Below, piece by piece: positions 25,249 through 37,450 of a stretch of DNA of 64,000 bases; positions within the stretch are counted from its first letter, which is position 1; each line of letters begins with the position of its first letter. A program made the position numbers and the translations under genes. This DNA is from Epiperipatus broadwayi (lineage: Eukaryota > Onychophora > Udeonychophora > Euonychophora > Peripatidae), in NCBI GenBank assembly GCA_028023455.1, contig JAQFVV010000451.1, positions 312,001 through 376,000 on the forward strand. Direction: 5' to 3'. The notes below the pieces were generated by a model, which ran no database searches, was not told the origin of the DNA, and worked only from the letters and a program-made list of their open reading frames with translations.

Positions 25249-25675
25249 TATTCCTAGAACCCATTAAAAAAAACCAAATAAAAAAAAATGACTAAAGCTA
25301 CGGTTTTGCAGAGAGAAGCAGAGTGATCCGGAAAGAGCGCTTCTATTATACAGAATATTAGTGTATTTACATGAAATAATGCTGATATGTGCAGTTTATA
25401 AAGACTAACTGAAAGTTTATAATACTGATAAATAGATTATATTAATAAAAAAAAACTGAAAGTTTATCATAATACTGATATATAAATTATATATATATTA
25501 AAAGAGAAGTATATAGTAATATTGGTTAATATATTATAACAATGCCAATATTTACAAACATACACACACAAAAAAACTGAAAGCCTATAATATGATTTCA
25601 TTATCCATATGATGTGTCCTGGTCGTACCTTGGGGATCTTGTAAAAAAAATTACTTTTGAATGGAGCACTCTATT

Positions 25676-26152
25676 TTAAACTATTTTTTTTTCAATGGAC
25701 CTTCCTCTCTGGGCCTTGTTATTAGCTCTCTGAGCTGTGTCCACTTTATTACCATGTCTTCTATCAATTCTTTTGCTAGAAGTCAAGTTGAAATTCCTTA
25801 TTAATGGTGCTCTGTTCTTTAGCTGTTTCCCTCTTATGTGTTCTGATGATGAAACTGGCTCGTGGCTAGATCCCTTGGTCAGTGATTTTGGTATGGGTAA
25901 ATGTGGTTTCAAACCTAGAACTGTGCTGCCACTTGATAAAGTAGTTTGTTTTGCCTGACCTGTTGTGGTGCGTTTTGGAAATATCTCATGATCATTAAAT
26001 TGATGAGTAAAACACTTGAAGGCAAGGTGGGGTGCGCTCTGTCCTTCTATCTCTAATTCCATCTGGCCTTTTGTTTCATTTTCTGTTTGTTCAAGATTAG
26101 TTGGTTCCTGTATGCAGCTTATATTGGTTGTCTCTTGGGTTTTCCATTTTCC
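25676..26152 (-). CDS. Basic C-terminal frame downstream of gag-protease
   Basis: The frame is open from about 26152 and overlaps the end of the gag-protease frame by roughly 30 bases in another phase. The first ATG is at 26062, giving 128 codons to a stop at 25676. The product is hydrophilic and basic with no RT, RNase H or integrase motif. It ends with a stretch rich in R, K and N. In a full element this place would hold RT after the protease, so the frame is probably the remnant of a polyprotein whose polymerase and integrase portion was deleted. An accessory protein is an alternative. Confidence 0.4.
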   Translation of the reverse strand, partial: GKWKTQETTNISCIQEPTNLEQTENETKGQMELEIEGQSAPHLAFKCFTHQFNDHEIFPKRTTTGQAKQTTLSSGSTVLGLKPHLPIPKSLTKGSSHEPVSSSEHIRGKQLKNRAPLIRNFNLTSSKRIDRRHGNKVDTAQRANNKAQRGRSIEKKIV

Positions 26153-27456
26153 CTATAGTTTATTCCTGAGTCATGTCTTTCTAAGAAGTCCAACCCTAAC
26201 AGTACATCATAAATCAAGCCTGGCATTATCTGAAATATATGTTTTACATTTGTTGCTCCTATCTTGATATCCAGTCCCAAGCGATGTGTTCCTATGTTGG
26301 CTTTTTCTCCATTGCCCAATATAGCATAAGATTTTCTCGGTGAGATTGGTAGTACATGAGTTCCTACTGTTGCATCCCACCATTCTTTTGACACCAGTGA
26401 CACTTGACTGCCAGTGTCTATTAAAGCTGTAATTGGGACATCTTCTAACAGTGCTTTAATTGTGGGGCACTCCGAGAGTGGTGGTCTGTGATCATCTTCC
26501 AGTTCGCATATGAATGCTGATGCCACTCTTTCATTTCCCTCAATAATTTCTTCTGTTTCATCCTGGAGTTCTATCTGGGGTATATAAATTATAGGACCCA
26601 TATTTTTCTGGAATTGCTGCATGTTTTGATCATCATCATAGCAGTCCCTGACAGCCGCCATCTGTACTTTGGGTGTGTCAATTCTTTTTTCTTTGTCTGC
26701 ATGCTCTTTATTTAGGTTGCCAAAGTCTATAGCAATTAGTAAGTCTACCATCTCATCAATTCCACAGTTGCGGCAGCCCAGCATCAATTGTTGTATGTAG
26801 AGAGGCATATTGTATCTTATTGTCCGAATAATCTGCCCCTCCAATAAGTGGAAAGCAGTCAATGATTTTAACAAAGACACTTGCCGCAAGAAAAACTGGG
26901 TGTGAGTTTCTCCTTTTGAAGTGCAAAACTTTTCTTGAGATATACAGTGCATTATTCCATCTTGCCTCTCTTCACTCCAAAAACTTTTAAGTAAGGCAAT
27001 GTGGTAATCTGCAAATGTTACTGGTTTGTCACTTATACAATCCCACCAATTCCGGGCAGATCCATGTAAATGATTAACTGCAACGGATAACTTTTCAGCT
27101 TCTCTGAGTTCCTGGAACATGAACAGCTCTTGTAAACTTTGCAAATGTGCCATGGGGTTTTCTTCTATGTCACCCCGAAAAGTTTTGATGTGGATAAATC
27201 TTGCCACCATTGGGTTGTCTGTTCTTTCCACGACCTTTATGCTTTCTTTATTTTCACATTGAAGATTCTCATTTCTTGGCTAATTCACTTGTGTCATTTT
27301 TGCTTCATTGTTTCTCTCTTCTTTCATCCTGTTGATTTCTGCTCTATATTGTCTACATTCTTCTTTGCATTCTTCTACTTTTTGTAACATAGTTTCCATC
27401 AGTTTCCGTAACCATTGTGGTTCCGGTGAATCTATGTCTCCTTCTGGACTATACAT
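26119..27456 (-). pseudogene. gag-protease frame of outer LTR element, one in-frame stop
   Basis: The frame runs from ATG at 27454-27456 to a stop at 26119-26121, with a TAG at 27280-27282; without that stop it would be about 445 codons. The first 58 codons form a charged, coiled-coil-like segment (E/K/R rich, MKEERNNEAK). After the stop comes a capsid-like gag region (LREAEKLSVAVNHLHGSARNWW, typical of retrotransposon gag) and, near the C-terminus, a retropepsin: LIDTGSQVSLVS active site and YDVLLGLDFL. No CCHC zinc knuckle is seen. Translation may restart at Met 27231. The LTR context and minus orientation fit a Gypsy-type gag-pro. Confidence 0.85.
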
Positions 27457-28105
27457 ATTTTCTAGGGAAATACGAATAGCTAAAAAAAATATATAAGAAA
27501 AAAAATATTTGGTTTGCTGTTGTTTTTAGTCTTTATACTAATACTATTCTTAAAATTTGTCTTATTTTTCTATTTTTACTTTTCAAAATTTGCTTCACTC
27601 TCCCAACCATTCCTGCAACTGTCGTCCTTTTTTTTTAACCTGCCAGCTTTCTATCTATCTCTTAACCTATGCATAGTTCCTGCCCTATCCGTGTTTATTT
27701 ACTTATTTACTACCCTGTTCTGTGTGTTGTATATGTGACTATAACTATGTGTATTTGATATACACTTCAATAAAATATGATTACTACTGCCGGGGGGGGG
27801 GGTAAAAAATTTCTACTTGCGCCCATCTTTTCTCTGTTCCTTGTTTGATCACTCTGTCTCCCTTCCTAGCAAAAGAAAGAAAAATACATTAATATCTGAT
27901 TTGGTTTTAATTTTCAACCGAACTGATTGATTTCACAGCTTGTAAACTGTACAACTGATAGCAAACACAGAAAGTGCAAAAGAAAAATATATAAACTTCT
28001 CTCATTCACTATATTTATTTTCAAAAAAAAAACACACACAAAAAATTTCTTCTGATCATGAAATTCCTATTATTATATCTCAGGGTCTATCTCTAAACAG
28101 TAAGA

Positions 28106-28122
28106 CCACACTTGGGACACCA
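28106..28122 (-). promoter_or_regulatory. Putative primer-binding site of outer element
   Basis: On the minus strand TGGTGTCCCAAGTGTGG follows the end of the 5' LTR by about 23 nt (mostly a T run). It begins with TGG, as expected for pairing with a tRNA 3' CCA, and resembles the inner element's TGGACGCCCTCCGTGG at the same place. The tRNA is not identified. Confidence 0.4.
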
Positions 28123-28145
28123 GATTATAAAAAAAAAAAACAAAC

Positions 28146-29745
28146 TGTAACAGTAAGAAAAGTAGAGCTGCTTTAACCTAACCTAGAGATGCAGATAGAG
28201 GGGGTTCGAACCTCATCTACTCCTCTAGATTGCTACTAAGCGACTTACTCCCCAAACCCTACTAGAAATTAGTCTTAATGTATGCCCAGTGGTCAGGGAG
28301 AGAAGAGACCATGCAAAGGAATTTTTACATATATAATGATCAGATGTACATAGGCATGTCACAAAAGAAAACAATACTAAGTGGTTTTATTTATAGTGAA
28401 TGAAAGATAACAGAAACTTTTATTATTCACATTAAAAGAATTCATACAATGCTTTATTAATAGGGTCGCAGGCTATTTTCACTGCAACCGGATAGACATA
28501 TACGAAAGATCCATTGATCGTAATGATAAGAACAGACAAAATTTTACATTATTTCATCTTTAAAATATTCCAGCCAATGGAAGTGTTACGTAAAAGAAAT
28601 CAAGAGAGAGACAGACATGATTCATTAACTCTGTGGTTGGAGAACATAGAAATAAATAGGTGGTCAAACTCAACTAAATACTTTGGACAGGTTTAAATCA
28701 CAGCCCTACTTCTGATTTAAAAAGAATGATAAAGTGACCTAGCAGGAATTTCCAGCTATAATTGAAACATTTCTATGAGATTTTGAGAAAGATTTCCCAA
28801 TAAATATAAATATACAAGACCATGCACAAAGGCGAGAGCATATAGTGGGCTGTGAGGCTCGAGACATAACAGTTACCAAGAAGTTAACACAAGACCGGAT
28901 AGCTCTCCGTCTCTAAACTAGGTTAGAGAGAAAAATGGAACCCGTTCGCTAAACGCGTGACCCGGATTCAGGATCGGAGTTTTTGTTGCTTATGTCCAGT
29001 TACGTACATTGAAAGGACTGAGATCGACATAAGATCCATAACAATTTATTTGTTTTTCAGAAGGTCCGAATGTAGGTATGTTAACCTAAGCAAACTTGGC
29101 AAAAGAAGCACTGTAATATATGCTGAGCGGCCCAGTAGATCATCCGAGGCACGATGCCATATAAATACGGTCAACGACCTTTAAATTTAAAAAAGAAACC
29201 CTCTGCAAAATATATATATTAAGAATGCTCAACTATCACTGAAAATCCGCAGAAAAATAGTAACTTCCCTTTTATAAAATTCAGATCACTAAAACAAGAG
29301 GGCCGATATTTTATTGATTTAGTTGAAGTTTAACCAACACACCCCAGAGTCAATGCTATTTAATAATTTTTAATACATATTGTCAAAATGTACTCTCTCT
29401 TAGTATTAAAATATAAATGCGAACGTTTTATTTCATGCTCTTTAAAATATAACTTTAAATTTGTAACCCTTCATTGGCTAAAATATACAGGCATTTGATA
29501 ATGATCTTTCTTTTATATATATAATAAAAAAAACTAAGTTAAAGTTTGGAAAGTTTTATAATAGAATATCTAGCAATTTAAATCTTGATTTTAAAATAGA
29601 GTTTTGCACTTTCTATGATTTGCTTCCTTTTCTTTCCAAAACATCTATATAAAATAAATAACTTAATTACTGGAGTATAATGGCGGAAAGTTAAACGAAG
29701 TAATTTTCAATTAAATTTATAAAAGCTATCGCTGCCATTATATAT
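28146..29745 (-). repeat. Outer element 5' LTR, first part
   Basis: Homologous to 22658 to about 24252. It is interrupted at 29745 within the (AT)n stretch after GCCATTA by the inner element; the remainder continues at 37451. Confidence 0.93.
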
Positions 29746-32375
29746 TGTACCGGTATAAATCCACCACGCTTACTCATACACAGTACCCGAGTTCAAACCC
29801 AGTCCACGTTCAAGAATAAATTCCAAAACGCCAACTGAATTCCAACCCAAACCCCGGTATGACTAACCGATGATGACTTTATAACAGCACGGGGTTATCC
29901 CTTTTCTAGCTCAGCTTAGAACATAGACTAATTCTTACAGTTAATGATATATATATTTATTAGACTCTAGATACTGGAACGGTCATTTATGTAACGTATA
30001 TATTTAAGTTGCCAATACAGACAGTAAGTGGCTAAATAGACTTAGAGAGTAATAAAGTGGAGGACACCAAAATTTAATTAAGTAAATTGTTTAATAAGCC
30101 AAATATAAAGCATATAAATATAGTGTTAAATAAGACAAATAGAAAGCACATGAATATAATGTTATATAATAGAAATATACAGCATATAAATATAGTGTTA
30201 TACAGTACGGTAAGACTTCATAAATCCTCTTGTATTTGGCTACTAGTCTTTAGTGAACGTTTTATTTAATGAACAAACTCATGCCAATAGCTGTGTGATT
30301 GAAGGATTGACGGGTGGTTAAAAGAATCAGAGTATTAGAGCATTGGAAAAAATATTTATCTAAAGATTTTTGTTTACTTATTTTATTTGAATAGGCTCGA
30401 GCCGGAACGTAGACGAACAGTGGAGGTGGTTTTATATAAATACGACATAAGAGATAGATGTACTGGTGGTTTTATATAAATACGACATGGAAGATAGATG
30501 AACTGGTGGTTTTATATAATTACGACATGGAAGATAGATGAACTGGTGGTTTTATATAATTACGACATGGAAGATAGATGAACTGGTGGTTGCCTATATT
30601 CGAGAGCCCTACAGTAATCAATTGCGGTGCATTAACGGAATACCGGGCGGCTTGTACTTTGACAAGGCTTAATGCCCCCAAGTAGCTCCGGGACACGACA
30701 ACCAGCCGGGATCATTTCGAACCCCGGTGATCCAAGAGATTACCGGGAAAGAAAAACTGCTTTCATTCCCCAATGGTAGTATGGCGAGACGCTAACTTCA
30801 GCGAAGGAAAGGCATTGCCACAGACGTGAAGGACGAATACTTGAAATGGATTTTTTTTAAAGAAATTATATAAAACCTGGAAACTATTTGTCTGTTTCTA
30901 CGCCACAGGCTGAGATCCTTATCCCAATAAAAACATAGCGGACTTAAACTGACGGTGAAGACAATAACTAGTTAAATTTACTCTGAAACTCTAACCCTTC
31001 GGGTTGACAGGCGGTAGCGATAGTATCAAATTATTCAGTGAATTATTTCTCATATTATACATAACATTAAAATATCAATTTGAAACTATTATATATATAT
31101 TTAATATTGAACCTTAGATTGTAATTTTATAACAACTTAACATAGAATAATAAAGTGATTTAACATTTACTAACTTGGAATGTGAAAGAATATTTAATTC
31201 AGAACATGAAATTACTTTTAGATTAAATCGATCATTATTACACACTAGTTTTCACAGAATTGGAAATATTACTATTGGCAATGTTTGTTCATGAAATAAG
31301 CAACATAAGAAAATATAAATGCATTCAGTTGAAATATTATTACTATTAATTACAATTTTATAAATGATTTCCAAAGACTAGAGCAGAGGATAAAAAAAAA
31401 AAAATTACTGACAGATTAAACAATAGCATTATAAATGATATAAAAACTTACATATGATTCACTTGATTGATAACATTAAGCACGGAAGAAAATTAAAGTT
31501 CGTGTAACAAAGTTACTGTTCTTTCTTCATCCAGCTTGGCTTGTGACGAACGTAAGCGCGCATTTTTGAAAGTTATTTGTAAGGCATAGCTAATTTAGAG
31601 TTTGGAAGTTGGAAATTGTGAGTTACGTGAAACATGATCAAACAGCGGCATGAGGATCCATATTGGCGGGCAAGGACCAGCTCCTGGCACTTAGCCCATC
31701 AACATTGCGATTCACTGGTAAACTTCTTAATAAAAATGTTTGAATTATACTCAACTGCTGTGTTGTCTCGAGACTACCTCTCTCAAACACGACCAAAGTT
31801 AGAATGTAAGTTTTTCTCTAAAGTAGCCACTGCTGACCTTTCCGACTTGTTTTTGTTTTAGGCTCCGCCTACTTTCTCTAGCCTCTAGCGATGCAGCTTG
31901 ACCAACAATCAATTATCTGTTTTTAGCAATCTTTTAATTTAATATCTCATTTTTAAATCGATACATTAATTACATATAAAAATTCCTTACTAATTTTGAA
32001 TACAACTTAATTGCTCTGAACATTTGTGCAATTAGATTTTAATTAAAAACACTGATCAAAGGAATGTGATTTTTGATCAGTATTTTTAGACGACTTTATA
32101 CAATTTTAAACTTAAATTTAAAACAAATACGCCCGCACTGAAACTTTAAATTAAATGATATAAATTCACAAACCACGCACACACGAATATTATTTCATGG
32201 TTTGTGACATTTATATACGGAAACTTTACATATTTATTTATAAACTATAGAATATATAACTAATTTATATTATAACTTAAAATAGACAAAATCTCACTGC
32301 GGGCGAACAGTAGTTTGAATTACCGTACATAAAAACACCTGAAACGAAGATCGGTTCTCCGATCTGTCTGTTTCA
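29746..32375 (-). repeat. Inner element 3' LTR (left)
   Basis: Starts TGTACCGGTATAAATCC and ends GTCTGTTTCA in plus view. It contains the 40-bp tandem array and a GC-richer block (about 30600-30820). A short palindrome, CTGATCAAA...TTTGATCAG, lies near 32052-32080. Confidence 0.93.
30422..30600. repeat. 40-bp tandem repeat in inner left LTR
   Basis: About four and a half copies of a 40-bp unit containing TGGTGGTTTTATATAA, TACGACAT and GATAGATGAAC. Units 3 and 4 read TAATTAC where units 1 and 2 read TAAATAC. Confidence 0.85.
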
Positions 32376-32601
32376 TTTCTTGTCACTTTATAAAAAAAAA
32401 CAACAAAAAAAAAATGATTATACATAATTTCTGATCAACAGTGTTTCTCTTTTTTTCACATAATTGATTGACCTTGGAGAACAGTCTGGGTGAGGGTTTG
32501 AACTTAATATTTACAAAGGTGGGTATATTACCGTAATTCCTTTTTTCATCATCATGTGCATGTCATAGTGGTCATTTCCCGGGTTATCATTTTGTATATC
32601 T
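32376..32601 (-). other. Inner element 3' non-coding region and possible polypurine tract
   Basis: On the minus strand the bases just before the 3' LTR read AAAGTGACAAGAAA, mostly purine, and could serve as the plus-strand primer tract. Confidence 0.35.
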
Positions 32602-33690
32602 CTACCTTCTCCCTGGGTCGGGAGGTATATAAGGGTTATATGTCTGTCTTTTTAGATCTCTTAGTAAAATAGCAAAAGCGGTCACAATATTATGCTTTGG
32701 TATATTATTATATTGTTCATTATTAAAAGTATCTTGCTTTAAAAGAATTTGTCTGACTTTCTGTGATCTAATGGCATCCATTATAACATTTTCACTTTGG
32801 GAGTTGAGAAGTTTTTCCCCATTTTTTATGAAACTATTTTTTTCAACATATGTCCATGCTTTAAAACAAAGTTTATTATTTCTGTTTAATGAGTTCAGCT
32901 CCTCATCAATTTTGTTCAGATCACATTTCATAAATAAATAATCATGGAATTTATTAAAATGGGCAGTATTGCACACAACTAAAGATCTGTCCACTTTCTT
33001 CATTTTCATATCAGGAGGCCATTCAGCATCATTTCTAAACTTTAACTTTGATGACTTCATTAATCTTTCATCATCACTTTTCCACAGAACATCTTTATCA
33101 TTATTATGAAAAGATAACTCAGAATTATTAATTATGATTTCAAAAGATTTATTCAAAACAGTATCTTTTGTTCTATTGATATCTTTCAACATCGATACAG
33201 CCACTCCATTAGAAGGTACTAAACTGGTGTCATCACTTTGAGATGGGCTGGCTTGCATTAGATTTGAAACGACCATTTCCTCAGTAATTACTTCATCTTT
33301 AGCTAAATCTGCTAGAGTAAAACTTTGATTCTGAGTAATTTCTGTCACATCTAATTCTTTACATTTTTGTTGAGTAGAGTTGGCATTTGTATTCACTAAT
33401 CTAATCTCACGAGGTTCCAACCTTATTTTAGTTGGTTGAGGTTCTGTGTCCTCTGCTCCACTCCTCGCACTAATAATTTCTTTACCTTCCCTAACTGTTT
33501 TAACGTCCGACCCCATATACCATTCTTCAATCTGTACCATACGCGCCAACATGGCCATCATGATCTTTCTGTCCTCTCTCCCCTCTCTGAGGATCGCGTT
33601 AAACTTCGCATCGCGATCGTGCTCCCTCTGTTTGTTTCCTTCTATTTCTGCCATTTCTGCTTCGTTTTTCCTTAGAAATGTTTTTAGCAT
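32602..33690 (-). CDS. Single 362-codon ORF of the inner LTR element, unknown protein
   Basis: Begins at ATG 33690 and ends at 32602, intact. Residues about 1-60 are strongly charged and heptad-like (FLRKNEAEMAEIEGNKQRE), suggesting a coiled coil, as in the N-terminus of the outer gag. Residues about 70-190 are polar and low in structure. Residues about 215-350 look folded (EWPPDMKMKKVDRSLVVC, CFKAWTYVEKN, AIRSQKVRQILLKQ) but match no family I recognise. There is no zinc knuckle, protease DTG, RT YxDD or integrase motif and no membrane segment. Position and orientation fit a gag-like protein of a non-autonomous element; a captured host exon cannot be excluded. Confidence 0.75.
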   Translation of the reverse strand: MLKTFLRKNEAEMAEIEGNKQREHDRDAKFNAILREGREDRKIMMAMLARMVQIEEWYMGSDVKTVREGKEIISARSGAEDTEPQPTKIRLEPREIRLVNTNANSTQQKCKELDVTEITQNQSFTLADLAKDEVITEEMVVSNLMQASPSQSDDTSLVPSNGVAVSMLKDINRTKDTVLNKSFEIIINNSELSFHNNDKDVLWKSDDERLMKSSKLKFRNDAEWPPDMKMKKVDRSLVVCNTAHFNKFHDYLFMKCDLNKIDEELNSLNRNNKLCFKAWTYVEKNSFIKNGEKLLNSQSENVIMDAIRSQKVRQILLKQDTFNNEQYNNIPKHNIVTAFAILLRDLKRQTYNPYIPPDPGRR

Positions 33691-34781
33691 AAGACTTTGA
33701 TTCGTACAACGCTTTGATTTGTATATTTCATAAAAGGTTACTGATCCCTGCTCCTTGTGCCAAATCCTCCTCCGCTGCTGATACTGTTTGTGTGGCTTAC
33801 TTCCTTTCTCTCTTTCTTCCTTCGCCTACGTTCAGTCTGGTTTTTGTTATCTATGCTTTTTTTCTTTATTTGGGAATATAATATGACATGTCTAAAATCA
33901 TTACTAAAAATATACAGGGAAAAAAAAAACTTTCTTTCACCCAGTTCGCACTGTTCTCCTCAGTCCTATAATACATACATATTCATAATGGGTACATAAC
34001 ATAGTATTTTTTTTTTTATTTCTGTCAGTAATTCTCTCTTTTTATATATGCCACCCTACTCTCTTTTAAAACAACACTCGCCACTGCTGCATGGACAAAC
34101 ATGTTTGCTGACAAATTTATTTGATAGGCGCCAGCCAGCAACATGTGACCAATAGATAATTTAATCTACTGATCCCCAAATATATACTTTTGTATGACCT
34201 AATAATTTTTGATTTAAGATTTATATAGGCAAAAAAAATTTAATACTGACTCCGGTAAGGTTTTTTTTTTTTTTATATTACAACATATATATGCACACAC
34301 GTTTTTATTTTTAAAACTCAAGAATGATCCTACTTCTTTGTTCTTTTTTCACAAAAAATATTTTTCACAACAACGAAAATATATATATATGCGTACACAT
34401 TTTTACTTTTCAGAACTGGACTTAATTCTACTTCTTTATTTTTTCATATGATTTAAACGACAAGAATGAACTCGCAAAAATATTATGGAATACTCATTTA
34501 TTTTAATTAATTACACGCACGAATTGCTTCTGCTCTCTTTTCAAAAAAAAAAATCTTCACTCTGACTCTTAACAATATTTGGGAGTACTATACTGAACCT
34601 TTGTGTGAGGGAAAAAAAAATTTATATTACTTGTTTTACTACTATAATTTTCACTTGCGCATTTTAATACGCCAAATACGTATCGATATTATGACAAACG
34701 ACACACAAAAAATTGAATATTTTTATCATTTAACTGTTTCCTTCCGTTCACTCTGCAGGGTGTGGGAGATTTCTTCATCGA
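33691..34781 (-). other. Inner element 5' leader
   Basis: About 1.1 kb of AT-rich sequence with T and A runs between the putative primer site and the ORF. No further frame with recognisable domains. Confidence 0.5.
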
Positions 34782-34800
34782 GCACCACGGAGGGCGTCCA
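34782..34800 (-). promoter_or_regulatory. Putative primer-binding site of inner element
   Basis: Minus strand TGGACGCCCTCCGTGGTGC, 13 nt after the end of the 5' LTR. It starts TGG and resembles the outer element's site. The matching tRNA was not identified. Confidence 0.45.
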
Positions 34801-34813
34801 AAAATATAATAAC

Positions 34814-37450
34814 TGTACCGGTATAAATCCACCACGCTTACTCATACACAGTACCCGAGTTCAAACCCAGTCCACGTTCAAGAATAAATTCCAAAACGCC
34901 AACTGAATTCAAACCCAAACCCCGGTATGACTAACCGATGATGACTTTATAACAGCACGGGGTTATCCCTTTTCTAGCTCAGCTCAGAACATAGACTAAT
35001 TCTTACAGTTAATGATATATATATTTATTAGACTCTAGATACTGGAACGGTCATTTATGTAACGTATATATTTAAGTTGCCAATACAGACAGTAAGTGGC
35101 TAAATAGACTTAGAGAGTAATAAAGTGGAGGACACCAAAATTTAATTAAGTAAATTGTTTAATAAGCCAAATATAAAGCATATAAATATAGTGTTAAATA
35201 AGACAAATAGAAAGCACATGAATATAATGTTATATAATAGAAATATACAGCATATAAATATAGTGTTATACAGTACGGTAAGACTTCATAAATCCTCTTG
35301 TATTTGGCTACTAGTCTTTAGTGAACGTTTTATTTAATGAACAAACTCATGCCAATAGCTGTGTGATTGAAGGATTGACGGGTGGTTAAAAGAATCAGAG
35401 TATTAGAGCATTGGAAAAAATATTTATCTAAAGATTTTTGTTTACTTATTTTATTTGAATAGGCTCGAGCCGGAACGTAGACGAACAGTGGAGGTGGTTT
35501 TATATAAATACGACATAAGAGATAGATGTACTGGTGGTTTTATATAAATACGACATGGAAGATAGATGAACTGGTGGTTTTATATAAATACGACATGGAA
35601 GATAGATGAACTGGTGGTTTTATATAATTACGACATGGAAGATAGATGAACTGGTGGTTGCCTATATTCAAGAGCCCTACAGTAATCAATTGCGGTGCAT
35701 TAACGGAATACCGGGCGGCTTGTACTTTGACAAGGCTTAATGCCCCCAAGTAGCTCCGGGACACGACAACCAGCCGGGATCATTTCGAACCCCGGTGATC
35801 CAAGAGATTACCGGGAAAGAAAAACTGCTTTCATTCCCCAATGGTAGTATGGCGAGACGCTAACTTCAGCGAAGGAAAGGCATTGCCACAGACGTGAAGG
35901 ACGAATACTTGAAATGGATTTTTTTAAAGAAATTATATAAAACCTGGAAACTATTTGTCTGTTTCTACGCCACAGGCTGAGATCCTTATCCCAATAAAAA
36001 CATAGCGGACTTAAACTGACGGTGAAAACAATAATTAGTTAAATTTACTCTGAAACTCTAACCCTTCGGGTTGACAGGCGGTAGCGATAGTATCAAATTA
36101 TTCAGTGAATTATTTCTCATATTATACATAACATTAAAATAACACTTTGAAACTATTATATATATATTTAATATTGAACCTTAGATTGTAATTTTATAAC
36201 AACTTAACATAGAATAATAAAGTGATTTAACATTTACTAACTTGGAATGTGAAAGAATATTTAATTCAGAACATGAAATTACTTTTAGATTAAATCGATC
36301 ATTATTACACACTAGTTTTCACAGAATTGGAAATATTACTGTTGGCAATGTTTGTCCATGAAATAAGCAACATAAGAAAATATAAATGCATTCAGTTGAA
36401 ATATTATTACTATTAATTACAATTTTATAAATGATTTCTAAAGACTAGAGCAGAGGATTAAAAAAAAAGAAAAGAAAATTTACTGACAGATTAAACAATA
36501 GCATTATAAATGATATAAAAACTTACATATGATTCACTTGATTGATAACATTAAGCACGGAAGAAAATTAAAGTTCGTGTAACAAAGTTACTGTTCTTTC
36601 TTCATCCAGCTTGGCTTGTGACGAACGTAGGCGCGCATTTTTGAAAGTTATTTGTAAGGCATAGCTAATTTAGAGGTTGGAAGTTGGAAATTGTGAGTTA
36701 CGTGAAACATGATCAAACAGCGGCACGAGGATCCATATTGGCGGGCAAGGACCAGCTCCTGGCACTTAGCCCATCAACATTGCGATTCACTGGTAAACTT
36801 CTTAATAAAAATGTTTGAATTATACTCAACTGCTGTGTTGTCTCGAGACTACCTCTCTCAAACACGACCAAAGTTAGAATGTAAGTTTTTCTCTAAAGTA
36901 GCCACTGCTGACCTTTCCGACTTGTTTTTGTTTTAGGCTCCGCCTACTTTCTCTAGCCTCTAGCGATGCAGCTTGACCAACAATCAATTATCTGTTTTTA
37001 GCAATCTTTTAATTTAATATCTCATTTTTAAATCGATACATTAATTACATATAAAAATTCCTTACTAATTTTGAATACAACTTAATTGCTCTGAACATTT
37101 GTGCAATTAGATTTTAATTAAAAACACTGATCAAAGGAATGTGATTTTTGATCAGTATTTTTAGACGACTTTATACAATTTTAAACTTAAATTTAAAACA
37201 AATACGCCCGCACTGAAACTTTAAATTAAATGATATAAATTCACAAACCACGCACACACGAATATTATTTCATGGTTTGTGACATTTATATACGGAAACT
37301 TTACATATTTATTTATAAACTATAGAATATATAACTAATTTATATTATAACTTAAAATAGACAAAATCTCACTGCGGGCGAACAGTAGTTTGAATTACCG
37401 TACATAAAAACACCTGAAACGAAGATCGGTTCTCCGATCTGTCTGTTTCA
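34814..37450 (-). repeat. Inner element 5' LTR (right)
   Basis: Near-identical to 29746-32375 with only scattered single-base and short-run differences. In the minus direction it begins TGAAACAGACAG and ends ACCGGTACA. Confidence 0.93.
35495..35672. repeat. 40-bp tandem repeat in inner right LTR
   Basis: Same array and copy number as 30422-30600, but here units 1-3 read TAAATAC and only unit 4 reads TAATTAC, so the two LTRs differ in variant order. Confidence 0.85.

Larger units (their letters stand above)
29746..37450 (-). mobile_element. Inner nested LTR retrotransposon, non-autonomous
   Basis: 7705 bp, with LTRs 29746-32375 (2630 bp) and 34814-37450 (2637 bp), both TG...CA. The insertion site in the outer LTR gives ATAT at 29742-29745 and 37451-37454; comparison with the uninterrupted left LTR (24235-24255) supports a 4-bp duplication. 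The internal region 32376-34813 is only 2.4 kb and holds one 362-codon minus-strand frame, no RT and no integrase. The LTR pair looks closer to identical than the outer pair, as expected for the later insertion. Confidence 0.92.

Noticed and set aside
30087-30269. Open frames repeated in both inner LTRs (30087-30269/35155-35337, 31634-31861/36709-36936)
   Set aside because: Their duplication comes from the LTRs, not from selection; no recognisable protein features.
30600-30820. GC-richer block in the inner LTR considered as rRNA- or tRNA-like
   Set aside because: No rRNA landmark or cloverleaf could be assembled; it is part of the LTR.
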